Assembly (NCBI RefSeq): GCF_003634455.1
Contig: NZ_RBLC01000005.1
Span: 62,001 to 126,000 of the forward strand
DNA from: Flavobacterium endophyticum
GTDB taxonomy: Bacteria > Bacteroidota > Bacteroidia > Flavobacteriales > Flavobacteriaceae
DNA: 64,000 nt
Direction: 5' to 3'
The notes below the pieces were generated by a model, which worked only from the letters and a program-made list of their open reading frames with translations, was not told the DNA's origin and did not search any database. Every line of letters starts with the position of its first letter. The first letter of the stretch is position 1. The position numbers were made by a program, and so were the translations under genes. Below are positions 18,293-26,507 of the stretch, piece by piece.

Positions 18293-18328
18293 CGAAGTTA
18301 CAATCTGAAAATGAAGAGCAAATGAAGA
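18293..18328 (-). promoter_or_regulatory. Promoter with 11-bp-period direct repeat (OmpR-type site)
   Basis: On the minus strand TTTG (18319-18322), 18 bases and TAACTTCG (18293-18300) form the core promoter. Two ATGAAGA copies start at 18311 and 18322, 11 bases apart. The offset between repeat and -7 element (18 bases) is identical to that at 15611-15646. Confidence 0.7.
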
Positions 18329-18433
18329 ATCAAAAAAGTTGCTATTTATTTGGCCAGATTTAACTTCTCAAAAAACAAACCTGCTATTTGAAGTCGTATT
18401 TTAGCAGAACAGCCTTATTACTTATCGTATCAC

Positions 18434-18766
18434 ATGAAAAACTATCTTTTTTTGCTGCTCGCTATTGTCTTTGAAACGATAGCCACTTCTTCTCTCAAAG
18501 CTTCGGAACAATTCACAAAACTGGTTCCGAGCCTTATTACGATTATCGGCTATATTGCCGCATTTTATCTCTTGAGCCTTACGCTGAGGTCGATTCCGGT
18601 AGGTATCGCTTATGCGATCTGGTCGGGCATTGGTATTGTTCTCGTAACGTTGGTAGGTATCGTTATGTTCAAGCAGGTTCCTGACCTTCCTGCTATTATC
18701 GGACTGCTGCTCATCATAGCCGGTGTGGTGGTCATCAATGTTTTTTCTAAGACATCGGCGCATTAG
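18434..18766 (+). CDS. SMR-family multidrug efflux protein (EmrE-like)
   Basis: A 110-residue protein with four membrane helices filling its whole length, the size and layout of small multidrug resistance transporters. The essential membrane Glu is residue 14 (FETIATS), as in EmrE. The YAIWSGIG motif of helix 3 and the GVVVINVFS of helix 4 are also present. It works as a proton-coupled exporter of cationic compounds in the inner membrane. It is a single gene with no partner SMR gene, so it is probably a homodimer. Confidence 0.93.
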   Translation: MKNYLFLLLAIVFETIATSSLKASEQFTKLVPSLITIIGYIAAFYLLSLTLRSIPVGIAYAIWSGIGIVLVTLVGIVMFKQVPDLPAIIGLLLIIAGVVVINVFSKTSAH

Positions 18767-18841
18767 ACTGCGGCATTGCGAGCATAGCCCCCATTATTTC
18801 CTATCAAGACACCATTGGCGAGGCTAATTCCACCAGTTAAC

Positions 18842-19046
18842 GGATGTCCAACAGGCGCGCGTGACGTTCTATCACCCGCCGATGGCGTTCTGGACGTCAA
18901 AATTGGCGTTCGAAGCGCCAATTTTGACGTTGGCAGACGCCATTTTTCACGTTTGGAACGCCAAATTTGGCGCTTCGAACCCCGTTCATGGCGTTGCGAA
19001 CGTCACGCGCGGGGTTCGGAACGCCATCGGCGGGTGATAGAACGTC
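18842..19046. repeat. 21-bp-period array of palindromic 15-bp boxes with 6-bp words
   Basis: Ten 15-base boxes start at 18842, 18863, 18884, 18905, 18926, 18948, 18969, 18990, 19011 and 19032 (one box is 16 bases). The consensus GGCGTTCGGAACGCC is close to its own reverse complement. Between boxes lie six-base words, and these occur as reverse-complement pairs: gcgcgt with acgcgc, gccgat with atcggc, aaaatt with aatttt. The outer arms (18862-18890 and 19019-19047) form a perfect 29-bp inverted repeat. The segment is far more GC-rich than its surroundings. The open frame across it translates to seven-residue repeats but is not believed to be a gene. The bases on either side of the array up to 19110 hold no recognisable gene. 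Confidence 0.8.
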
Positions 19047-19110
19047 ATTTGTGAGTGTTTAAAGGAAACTTTAAGCAGCAATAGTAAGTTATGAATCAAT
19101 CTTTTTTAAA

Positions 19111-19446
19111 TCAATATCTATTATTATCATATTCCGATAAAAAATAATATCCTTCTCTAGAGTTTTCTCTTCTATATACCTTAAATAAATGCGTGTTTTT
19201 TTGTTTTACAATAGAATCGCCTAGTTTCAAATCAAATTCTGCTAAACTGCTAGAATCAATTTTTAAACCATTTGACAAATAAAATGCTGTAGCCCTCACT
19301 TGCCAATTATTTCGTTCTACTATTAAGGAATTGACTTTTGACTTATAAAATTTCTCATTATTCTTTTTACCAACCAAATGGAAGTAAATAAATATCCCAA
19401 ATATTACTATCACAGGATAAAATCGTAGTAGTTTCTTTATTGTCAT
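19111..19446 (-). CDS. Small membrane-anchored protein of unknown function
   Basis: A 111-residue protein with one N-terminal membrane segment (about residues 9-25) and a polar, Lys/Asn-rich remainder. No family is recognised. It follows the lipoprotein gene on the same strand with a nine-base gap, so the two form one unit. The DNA is clearly AT-richer than the flanking genes (one 60-base line at 19381 has 15 G+C), which hints at acquisition. Confidence 0.55.
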   Translation of the reverse strand: MTIKKLLRFYPVIVIFGIFIYFHLVGKKNNEKFYKSKVNSLIVERNNWQVRATAFYLSNGLKIDSSSLAEFDLKLGDSIVKQKNTHLFKVYRRENSREGYYFLSEYDNNRY

Positions 19447-19455
19447 CTTAGAATA

Positions 19456-19896
19456 TCATTTTTTGTATACAATCTTCCACTCAGCTTTTTCCAAATCTTG
19501 TTTAGTCAAAAGATATTTTTTATCATAAACCCTATTCTTTAGTTTTACTATTGTTGCCCACCCATACTTATCTACGCTATCTTTTGAAATAATAAATAAC
19601 CTTGCCTTTTTATCCTTGGAAGAAGCAAAAAAACTGTCCCAATACACAGGCCTGTCTTTATTTTCTTGCTCTTTATCTGGTGCTATTTCCATTATATTAA
19701 AAGCCGAAACTGTTTTATCATATCTATAACTAGCAAAATAATCAGAATCTGATATATTATCAGAATTAGATAGGATGCTATAAATTTCGCTATCAGTACC
19801 ATTATAAACAATTAATCCTTCTTTGTCTGTATAATCCATGCAGCTAATCATAAACAGGCAAAATAAAACCGTCACAATAAACCCTATTTTTTTCAT
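19456..19896 (-). CDS. Putative lipoprotein of unknown function
   Basis: A 146-residue protein with a lipoprotein signal (FCLFMISC, Cys at residue 19), so it is anchored to a membrane. The mature part holds IVYNGTDSEIYSI at the start and ends in LTKQDLEKAEWKIVY, a pattern I associate with poorly characterised Bacteroidota lipoproteins; no function follows from it. It is the first gene of an AT-rich pair with the membrane protein at 19111. An immunity or surface role is conceivable but not supported by any domain. Confidence 0.6.
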   Translation of the reverse strand: MKKIGFIVTVLFCLFMISCMDYTDKEGLIVYNGTDSEIYSILSNSDNISDSDYFASYRYDKTVSAFNIMEIAPDKEQENKDRPVYWDSFFASSKDKKARLFIISKDSVDKYGWATIVKLKNRVYDKKYLLTKQDLEKAEWKIVYKK

Positions 19897-19915
19897 TCTT
19901 TATCTTTAACTACTC

Positions 19916-19923
19916 CAAATTTA
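19916..19923 (-). promoter_or_regulatory. -7 element before the AT-rich lipoprotein gene
   Basis: The minus strand reads TAAATTTG, a perfect TAnnTTTG, 20 bases before the start codon. The surrounding AT-richness lowers its significance, and a -33 element is not clear. Confidence 0.4.
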
Positions 19924-20090
19924 ATTAAGAAGTAGATTCTTTCAGCAATAAAATTCTTTTTAAACCTAATTTGCTGAAATAAGTGATTCTTGAAAAGTTC
20001 CATAAACACAAAACAACCTCTTTTCACTACATTTTCTATTACGAAATACGTATCTTGGCATCGTTTTATGATAGAAATAAACTACAAAAT

Positions 20091-21476
20091 ATGGCATATC
20101 GATTCCTCTTTTTATGGCTTTGTTTTTTTACAGCCGCAGCATTTGCTCAAAAGCCTGTGTTCAACATCCGATTCTCAGAACAATTGGCTGTTTTTGTGTT
20201 TGTGCAGGAGATTCATCCCGACCGTCGCGACAACCCGTTTAAGACCGAGTTCACGAAATCCAAGTACAATACCGAAAAATATCAAAAGCTGATTGCTGAG
20301 ATGGACACGTTAGCTATCGATTATACCTACCATTTTTCGGAATATCCATACGGCTCAAAAATACCAGGCATGACAACGGAATTCCTGAAAAAGAACCTGA
20401 TTGCAACAGACAACCTAAAAGAATTCAAAAATCGCTCTGCCGGACTCGTCACCAACAAGCCGTTGATTCGGCTGGCAGACATCATTTCAGAATTTACGCC
20501 TATCTATCGAGAGCTCATCTACGAACCCAATAAGAAGGAATTCGAGAAACAGCTGGCCGACATACAAGAATACAGCCGTGCCCACAACATCAGCGGTTAT
20601 TTTGAGACGGGACTTGCCTTTTACGGTTCGAGCTGGGACAGTTCTATTCCTTTTGAGGTGGCTTTTTATCCGCTGCCAAATTCAGAAGGCTTTACCGCAC
20701 AGGCTTTTTATAACAATTTTGTCAGTGCCGTGCAGACCGACCTTACCGACCATGTGTCGCTATTCAGCGTGATGCTGCACGAAATCTACCATATCGTTTA
20801 TGACGAGCAGCCGCTAGCGCTTAAAAAACAGCTGTATGCCTCTTTCAAACAGAACCCTTCCAAAAACAGCGCCTATGCTTATATGCTGTTGAATGAGGTG
20901 CTGGCAACAGCTTTAGGCAATGGCTATGTAATGGAAAAACTAAACGGTACGCTGGACGAAGGAAAATGGTACAACTGGAAATATATCAACGAAATGGCCA
21001 AAAAGAGCTATCCGCTGGTCTTAAAGTATATAACCGAGAAAAAGGCAATGGATAAGGAGTTTGTAGATGCCTATATCCAACTCTATGACGATAATTTCCC
21101 GAACTGGAGCAATGAGATGGACAACATCATGTGTTTTAGGTATATGATTTCCGATAACAAAGAAGACTTTAGGACCATCCGACAGCAATACAAACGCCGC
21201 TCTATGACCGAAGAAGAAGATCAGGTGACAGAAAACAGCATCGAAAAGATGAAAGCCGTGCCGATGACCAAAATAATCATCGTCTCAAAAGACCACGCCG
21301 CCAAACTGGAACTCATAAAGCGCAAATTTCCGGAGCTCAAAAACTGGAAGTACAAAAAAGACAAAGAGTTTACCTACAACATCCTTTTAGGCGACAAGAC
21401 ACAGCTCTTTATTATCAATCAGATAAACACGCCGACGGAAAAGCTTATCGAAAAATTGGCGGTGCAAAAACAATAA
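20091..21476 (+). CDS. Secreted protein with HExxH motif, possible metallopeptidase
   Basis: A 461-residue exported protein with a signal peptide (FLFLWLCFFTAAAFAQ). Near residue 229 it has MLHEIYHIVYDE, an HExxH zinc-binding signature, with NEVLATALGNGY about 45 residues later that could give the third ligand. The remainder matches no family I know. The ATG at 20091 was preferred over an upstream one at 19983 because it begins the signal peptide. The MepB gene follows 11 bases later, so the two may be co-transcribed. Peptidase activity is inference. Confidence 0.65.
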   Translation: MAYRFLFLWLCFFTAAAFAQKPVFNIRFSEQLAVFVFVQEIHPDRRDNPFKTEFTKSKYNTEKYQKLIAEMDTLAIDYTYHFSEYPYGSKIPGMTTEFLKKNLIATDNLKEFKNRSAGLVTNKPLIRLADIISEFTPIYRELIYEPNKKEFEKQLADIQEYSRAHNISGYFETGLAFYGSSWDSSIPFEVAFYPLPNSEGFTAQAFYNNFVSAVQTDLTDHVSLFSVMLHEIYHIVYDEQPLALKKQLYASFKQNPSKNSAYAYMLLNEVLATALGNGYVMEKLNGTLDEGKWYNWKYINEMAKKSYPLVLKYITEKKAMDKEFVDAYIQLYDDNFPNWSNEMDNIMCFRYMISDNKEDFRTIRQQYKRRSMTEEEDQVTENSIEKMKAVPMTKIIIVSKDHAAKLELIKRKFPELKNWKYKKDKEFTYNILLGDKTQLFIINQINTPTEKLIEKLAVQKQ

Positions 21477-21487
21477 GACAGAACGCT

Positions 21488-22027
21488 ATGGCGAAAGCCC
21501 CTTCACCCTCTTTAGACAATACTTTTAAAGACTTGGCTATAGCTATCGAACTCGTGTATGACAACATCGGATTAGCCCTCGCTGCCCTAAAAGCCGATGC
21601 TGAAAGTGCCGAATATGCAGCCTGTACTTTTACGTTAGGCGGAAAGCCTGTCCTGTACAGAAGTTCCAAGATTACGCCCAAGAAAATCGGGCAGTTTGTT
21701 ACGCTATGGAAAAGAAACTCAAAAGGAATAACCGAGCCCTTTAGCAGTTCAGACCCTTTTGATTTCATTATCATATCAGCGAGAAGCGGCAGCAATTTCG
21801 GACAGTTTATCTTTCCAAAATCAGTACTCTTAGAAAAAGGGATTGTCTCTTCCGCCACTAGAGAAGGAAAACGCGGCATCCGTGTCTATCCGCCGTGGGA
21901 CAAACCTACGAGCAGACAGGCCGAAAAGACACAGCAATGGCAAGTGTTTTATTTCTTGGAAATTAAGGAAGACGGCACGACAGACCTCGAACGGGCATCC
22001 GAATTAATCACGTTGCTGATAGTTTAG
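21488..22027 (+). CDS. MepB-family protein
   Basis: A 179-residue cytoplasmic protein of the MepB family, named after a gene in the staphylococcal mepRAB operon. Diagnostic stretches are KITPKKIGQFVTLWKR, FGQFIFPK, GKRGIRVYPPWD and AEKTQQWQ. The biochemical function of MepB is not known. It ends one base before the convergent gene at 22028, so the two stop codons nearly touch. No multidrug MATE pump is adjacent here, unlike in staphylococci. Confidence 0.85.
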   Translation: MAKAPSPSLDNTFKDLAIAIELVYDNIGLALAALKADAESAEYAACTFTLGGKPVLYRSSKITPKKIGQFVTLWKRNSKGITEPFSSSDPFDFIIISARSGSNFGQFIFPKSVLLEKGIVSSATREGKRGIRVYPPWDKPTSRQAEKTQQWQVFYFLEIKEDGTTDLERASELITLLIV

Positions 22028-22696
22028 TTATTTTCGAGTATAAATACGGAAAGAATGATACTCGTTGTCTTTTGTAGCCACCCACGCGCTATAAATTCCT
22101 TCTGCTACAGAATAGATGCCATAACGATATACATCGCCCTTAACGCTAAAGTTTTTCCGCTTGTTATTATTGCTCTCCAGAAATTCCAATTCGAATTCAC
22201 CGTTACCTTTGGGACGAATCAATAAGTTTGAAGTCGTACCATCCTCAAAAGTTTCAATCCAATGGCTAGAAGACAGTGCTACGTTCACGATGCTTCCATC
22301 GTATTCTTTATAGTAAAAGCTTTTCCCCGAAAAGAAAGCATCACTTTCTTTTTTTGAAAGTTTAGACTTCGGTTTTTCCGCCAGCTTGCCCCAGTCACTT
22401 TTATTCTCCTCCATGCCAGCCAAGATATCAAGAAAAGCTTGGCAATTCCGCTGAAGCCTGAAATAAACTCGATTTACTAAAGAATCCGCTTGCGCCTGAG
22501 AAGTTACTTTTGCCCTTTCATAAAAAGCGGGCAGATGTTTCTCGAACACCATCATGATCTTGGTTTCATCTTTGACCTCCTTTAGTTCTTTAAATGACTC
22601 GCACATTTTTGAAGCCAAAGAATCTACTTGCTGTATGGTTTGGCTGTTCATAGTAGCATACGAAAGCACTAAAAGAATAAGGGCATATTTTTTCAT
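22028..22696 (-). CDS. Secreted protein of unknown function, 222 residues
   Basis: It has a signal peptide (ALILLVLSYATMNSQ), then a helical half with KLAEKPKSKLSKKESDAFFSG in the middle, and a strand-rich C-terminal half ending YHSFRIYTRK. No family is recognised. It is a single gene, convergent with MepB and preceded by the doxX gene on the same strand 66 bases away. Confidence 0.6.
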   Translation of the reverse strand: MKKYALILLVLSYATMNSQTIQQVDSLASKMCESFKELKEVKDETKIMMVFEKHLPAFYERAKVTSQAQADSLVNRVYFRLQRNCQAFLDILAGMEENKSDWGKLAEKPKSKLSKKESDAFFSGKSFYYKEYDGSIVNVALSSSHWIETFEDGTTSNLLIRPKGNGEFELEFLESNNNKRKNFSVKGDVYRYGIYSVAEGIYSAWVATKDNEYHSFRIYTRK

Positions 22697-22762
22697 TCCT
22701 AATGATTTTTTTTAGGAAGCTAATATAAGAAAGTCCTGATAAATAGTACTACGCTAGCGTAT

Positions 22763-23170
22763 TCATGCCCCTTTTTTACTCTCATCCCGCATCGAATCAA
22801 CACTATAAGGGCCTGCTCCAAAATACGCCAGCATCAGCGCAGCGCCTATAATCGAGATATTTTTCATAAACGTAAGCAGTACCAGCTCGTGAAGCATCGG
22901 GTCTTCCACAGTCCAGAAATCATGCATGATAAACGTAACCGGAAGCAGGAAGATGATAATAAGCCAAGCGCCCCATTTCGCCATAAAGCCAAACAAGATG
23001 CTGAGCCCTGCCGCCATTTCAAAAATACCGACCAGCGGAATCAGTATATAAGACAGCGGAATGCCCTTGGCCGCCGCCTCATAGACAAAGGTGTCAGAGA
23101 ATTTGGCAATAGAAGAATACATAAAGATGATGCTAAAAAGAAACCTGCCGATTAAGGGTATATATTTCAT
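22763..23170 (-). CDS. DoxX-family membrane protein
   Basis: A 135-residue inner-membrane protein with four predicted helices and the DoxX features GRFLFSIIFMYSSIAKF at the start and PLVGIFEMAAGLSILFG in the middle. DoxX-like proteins are associated with quinol- or thiol-linked redox and stress tolerance; the exact activity of this branch is unknown. It is divergent from an AraC-family gene (160 bases apart), which is its most likely regulator. Confidence 0.85.
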   Translation of the reverse strand: MKYIPLIGRFLFSIIFMYSSIAKFSDTFVYEAAAKGIPLSYILIPLVGIFEMAAGLSILFGFMAKWGAWLIIIFLLPVTFIMHDFWTVEDPMLHELVLLTFMKNISIIGAALMLAYFGAGPYSVDSMRDESKKGA

Positions 23171-23330
23171 GATACTTGAGTTTTAAGCTGTATTAAATGT
23201 ACGCCTTAAACAACGATAGCCCTTCGTGCCATTCCGTCCAAAATTGGTCTGAAACCCGCCTTTTTGATTTGCCTGCCCTATCGTCGATTGGCAGAAAATA
23301 GCTAACTTTACGATTCTAAAAACAATCCGA

Positions 23331-24230
23331 TTGGAAAAGGCAGGCATCAGAAAGCTCTCGATCAGCGATATCCTTGAAATATTGGGCGACGTGCCCCAAT
23401 CCGAAGGACTGCATGTCTATATGGGCAGCGCGATAACCGAAATTCCCTTTCCCTATCCTTATCGGTCCGACAACTATTCGATACTGCTCATCCTTTCGGG
23501 AACGGTGAAAATGCAGCTCGACCTGATTCCATATGTAGCAGTTCCTGGCGACCTGCTTATTATCTCACCAAGAACCATCAACCATACCCTCGAAATCGTC
23601 GGCAACGTCGAGCTTATCGCCATAAGCTTTACATTAGACTTCGCGCTCCAGTCCAACCGCAGCAAAAACGAGATCGAAGCCTTTGAGTTTTTTGCATCCA
23701 AAGCCATTCCCAAGCTTTCGCTGGATACTGAAGAGCACGATAACTTTGTCTTTCTGTCCCGACTGCTGCAGCAAAAAAACAAGGAAAGAGGACGAGAGCC
23801 ATTCAGCAGCGAAATCATACAGCACACCTTCAGCCTGCTCATGTACCTCGTGGCCGTGCGCTATAAAAAAGAAAACACAGGATTGAATCCCGATATCTCA
23901 AGACAGCAAGAACTCACGCTCAACTTCCTGAAACTGCTCGATGCCCATTTCAAGCAGCAGCGCAGCGTACAGTTTTATGCCGAGTCGCTCTGCGTCACCA
24001 GCGGCCACCTGACCAAGATACTAAAAGAAGTATCGGGCAAGACCGCAGGCGAGCTTATCGAAGAATCCGTAATCATAGAGGCCCGTGTGCTGCTCGCCGA
24101 CCCTGCCCTAACGATTGCCCAGATTGCCGAAGAACTGCAGTTCAGCGACCAATCCGCATTCGGGAAGTCCTTTAAGAAAAATACAGGTCTTTCTCCTTCA
24201 GAATACCGCAGGAGAAACAGCAGCAACTAG
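23331..24230 (+). CDS. AraC-family transcriptional regulator
   Basis: A 299-residue regulator. An N-terminal cupin-like sensor (about 30-160) is followed by two helix-turn-helix motifs in the last 100 residues: SLCVTSGHLTKILKEVSG and IAEELQFSDQSAFGKSFKKNTGLSPSEYRR. The start is TTG at 23331; no ATG gives a better N-terminus. It is divergent from doxX, so control of doxX is the simplest reading. The effector is unknown. Confidence 0.88.
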   Translation: MEKAGIRKLSISDILEILGDVPQSEGLHVYMGSAITEIPFPYPYRSDNYSILLILSGTVKMQLDLIPYVAVPGDLLIISPRTINHTLEIVGNVELIAISFTLDFALQSNRSKNEIEAFEFFASKAIPKLSLDTEEHDNFVFLSRLLQQKNKERGREPFSSEIIQHTFSLLMYLVAVRYKKENTGLNPDISRQQELTLNFLKLLDAHFKQQRSVQFYAESLCVTSGHLTKILKEVSGKTAGELIEESVIIEARVLLADPALTIAQIAEELQFSDQSAFGKSFKKNTGLSPSEYRRRNSSN

Positions 24231-24270
24231 CTTTTAAAGTGTGCGGCATAAGCCCTTATTCATCCTGCCC

Positions 24271-24301
24271 TTTTTACCGCATCAAAATATTTATATCTTT
24301 G
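24271..24301 (+). promoter_or_regulatory. Promoter of the TPR/HTH regulator gene
   Basis: TATCTTTG (24294-24301) is a perfect TAnnTTTG -7 element, with a TTTTT stretch about 19 bases upstream (24271-24275) as -33. The ATG at 24331 is 29 bases further. Confidence 0.55.
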
Positions 24302-24330
24302 GATTCCATTTCAATACCTAAAAAATAACC

Positions 24331-25941
24331 ATGAAGTACAGTCGGCAGTTCTTGGTCCTGCTTTTACTGCTCCTTTCGACAGGCAGCAGGGCACAGCCCT
24401 CTTCTCAGAATACTCTGATGCAGAAGGGCTGGGAAGCGCTCGTAAAAGACCATGACGACGAAGCCTTTCGATATTTCTTTCTTTCCTACGAAAAAGCAAA
24501 AAAAGACAAGAACGAGATCGATACGGCCGAATCCCTGCTTTACCTCGGCATCTGCTCTTTCGGTTCCAGCTATGAAAAAGGACTCGACTATACCTTTCAG
24601 TCGCTTAAGATTTATACCCGTTTAGAAAAAAGCAATCCCGACTTGGGCCAGATCGGACGCAGCAAATGCCTGCAGCTCATCAGTACCATCTACAGCCGGC
24701 AGAAAAAATACGCACAGGCCAAGCCCATCAGCCGCGAGGTAATCAGCATATTAGAAAGCCACGAAGACAAGAGCGGCACCCTCGGCCTTGCCTATTCCAG
24801 CCTCGGCTCCTTGTACGAACAGCAGCAGCTACAGGATTCGGCTACCTATTTTTATGCGCTGGCGCTAAAAGACTTTGAGAAATCAGGCAACCAAGCCTAT
24901 TTGCCTAATGCCTATATCAACATCGGCAGAAGCGAGCTCGAAAGACACAACGACCAAAACGGACTCGATTACTTCCAGAAGGCACTCGCCATTGCCAATA
25001 CAACCGAAAACAAGCAAGCGCAAGTCTCTGCCCTGCTCGCTATAGGAAAATGGCACTTGGCCCATAAGAGCAAAAGTGAAGCCTTGCAGCAGTTCCAAAA
25101 GGCCAACCAGATAGCCGCCGCGCTGTCGGACAAGCTGTTTGAAATCATGACCGTCGAGACGCTTATCAGCTATTATGAAAAAGAAAAAAACTACTTTGAG
25201 ACGTCGCGCCTGCAGACCCGACTGATTTTCCTCAAAGACCAATTGCATTCGCTCGAAAGAGAAAAGATTGTCAAAAGCCTCGAAGTACAATTTGAAGTAG
25301 CCGAGAAAAACAGAAAGCTGGCCCTTGTCTCCAAAGAAAAGGAAGTCGCCCGACTCACCAACTACCTGCTGGCCGTATGCATCATCGTGCTCCTCACGGC
25401 ACTCGTGACCGGATACTTGTACCTCAAGAACAGGAACAAGCGCGACAGGAACCTGCTCAAGACCAAAGAAGCCCTGCTGGAAGCCCTCGAAAAACAAAGA
25501 GAACTCGAAGAAATACGCTTCCAGAACGACCTCGACCATAAAGAAAGCCAGCTCAGCGCCGTCACCCTGCAGATGCTGCAAAAAAATGAGCTCCTCAGCG
25601 ACATCAAGACTGCAATAGAAAAACAGCAACCCCTGTCGGAACAGCAGCTTGTCAAAATGGTCAACCGCCATTTTGAGCAGAACAACAGCTGGGATGACTT
25701 CAATCTCTATTTCGAAAGCATCAACAAAAATTTCTATACGAGGCTCAAGCAGCTGTATCCAGAAATCAGTGCCAACGACCTAAAAGTATGTGCGCTTATC
25801 AAGCTCAATCTGTCCATCAAAGAGATGGCCTCCATACTCAACATTTCACCCGACAGCGTCAAGACCGCCCGCTACCGTCTGCGTAAAAAATTACAGCTTG
25901 CGGCCGACGAAAACCTGACCAGCTTTATACTTTCAGTATAA
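24331..25941 (+). CDS. TPR-membrane-HTH transcriptional regulator
   Basis: A 536-residue regulator of a kind common in Bacteroidota: a signal peptide (to about 22), periplasmic TPR repeats (about 30-330), one membrane helix near 345-366 (LLAVCIIVLLTALVTGYLYL), a coiled coil, and a cytoplasmic LuxR/GerE-type HTH at the end (VCALIKLNLSIKEMASILNI, then SVKTARYRLRKKL). It probably senses a periplasmic signal and regulates nearby genes directly. The six-gene operon that starts 162 bases downstream is the natural target. Confidence 0.88.
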   Translation: MKYSRQFLVLLLLLLSTGSRAQPSSQNTLMQKGWEALVKDHDDEAFRYFFLSYEKAKKDKNEIDTAESLLYLGICSFGSSYEKGLDYTFQSLKIYTRLEKSNPDLGQIGRSKCLQLISTIYSRQKKYAQAKPISREVISILESHEDKSGTLGLAYSSLGSLYEQQQLQDSATYFYALALKDFEKSGNQAYLPNAYINIGRSELERHNDQNGLDYFQKALAIANTTENKQAQVSALLAIGKWHLAHKSKSEALQQFQKANQIAAALSDKLFEIMTVETLISYYEKEKNYFETSRLQTRLIFLKDQLHSLEREKIVKSLEVQFEVAEKNRKLALVSKEKEVARLTNYLLAVCIIVLLTALVTGYLYLKNRNKRDRNLLKTKEALLEALEKQRELEEIRFQNDLDHKESQLSAVTLQMLQKNELLSDIKTAIEKQQPLSEQQLVKMVNRHFEQNNSWDDFNLYFESINKNFYTRLKQLYPEISANDLKVCALIKLNLSIKEMASILNISPDSVKTARYRLRKKLQLAADENLTSFILSV

Positions 25942-26007
25942 AACAAGGCCCTTGTCTACCATCTATCTACTGCATTATCACTGCTTGTCTACCTTTTGTC
26001 TACCTCC

Positions 26008-26043
26008 TTTTTTCGGGGCTTATGCTCGTATCTGCTAATTTTG
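26008..26043 (+). promoter_or_regulatory. Promoter of the six-gene envelope operon
   Basis: TAATTTTG (26036-26043) matches TAnnTTTG, with a TTTTTT run (26008-26013) 22 bases upstream as an imperfectly spaced -33. It lies 60 bases before the OB-fold gene, inside the 162-base gap after the TPR/HTH gene. Confidence 0.45.
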
Positions 26044-26103
26044 AGTATGAAATTTTGGACTTCCAGATAAACTCCGGAATTATCCAAAAGCGTACACAAA
26101 ATC

Positions 26104-26499
26104 ATGAACAGAAAAAAAGTACAATGGACAGCCGCAATAGCCTTATTGCTTTTTTGCGGAGCTGCCTATCTCTACAACGGCGTCCTATATAAGGAAGCCC
26201 GAAACATCGAAAAAGAAGAAGCGGCGCACCGTCTTGCCGCCTCACAGCTTCTTGATGCCTACAAACGTGACCTTTCGGCTTCCGACCAAAGCTATCTCAA
26301 CAAGACTATTGAGGTCAGCGGCAAAGTCACGCAGGTTTCCGACTCGCTCCTCACCCTCGACTCCGGCATAACCTGCACTTTCGGCAAGATGCTGAGCGAA
26401 AATATCGTAGGCGCAAAAGTGACCCTTAAAGGAAGATGCATCGGCTTTGACGAGCTGATGGAAGAAGTAAAACTAGACCAATGCACTCTAATACAATAA
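26104..26499 (+). CDS. Membrane-anchored OB-fold (tRNA_anti-like) protein
   Basis: A 131-residue protein with an N-terminal membrane segment (about 9-26) and, from about residue 50, a small OB-fold of the tRNA_anti-like type (NKTIEVSGKVTQVSDSLLTLDSGITCTF, then GAKVTLKGRCIGFD). Such domains in Bacteroidota occur outside the cytoplasm and need not bind nucleic acid. It is the first gene of the operon; the next gene starts eight bases after its stop. Confidence 0.72.
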   Translation: MNRKKVQWTAAIALLLFCGAAYLYNGVLYKEARNIEKEEAAHRLAASQLLDAYKRDLSASDQSYLNKTIEVSGKVTQVSDSLLTLDSGITCTFGKMLSENIVGAKVTLKGRCIGFDELMEEVKLDQCTLIQ

Positions 26500-26507
26500 T
26501 ACCACCC

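Noticed and set aside
18842..19046. The 21-bp array as a CRISPR array
   Set aside because: The repeats are 15 bases and the spacers six, both far too short. Spacers recur as reverse complements and no cas gene is near.
18815..19054. A 79-codon frame across the 21-bp array
   Set aside because: Because 21 is a multiple of three, the array stays open and gives an Arg-rich seven-residue repeat. It has no family resemblance, and the underlying DNA symmetry explains the pattern.
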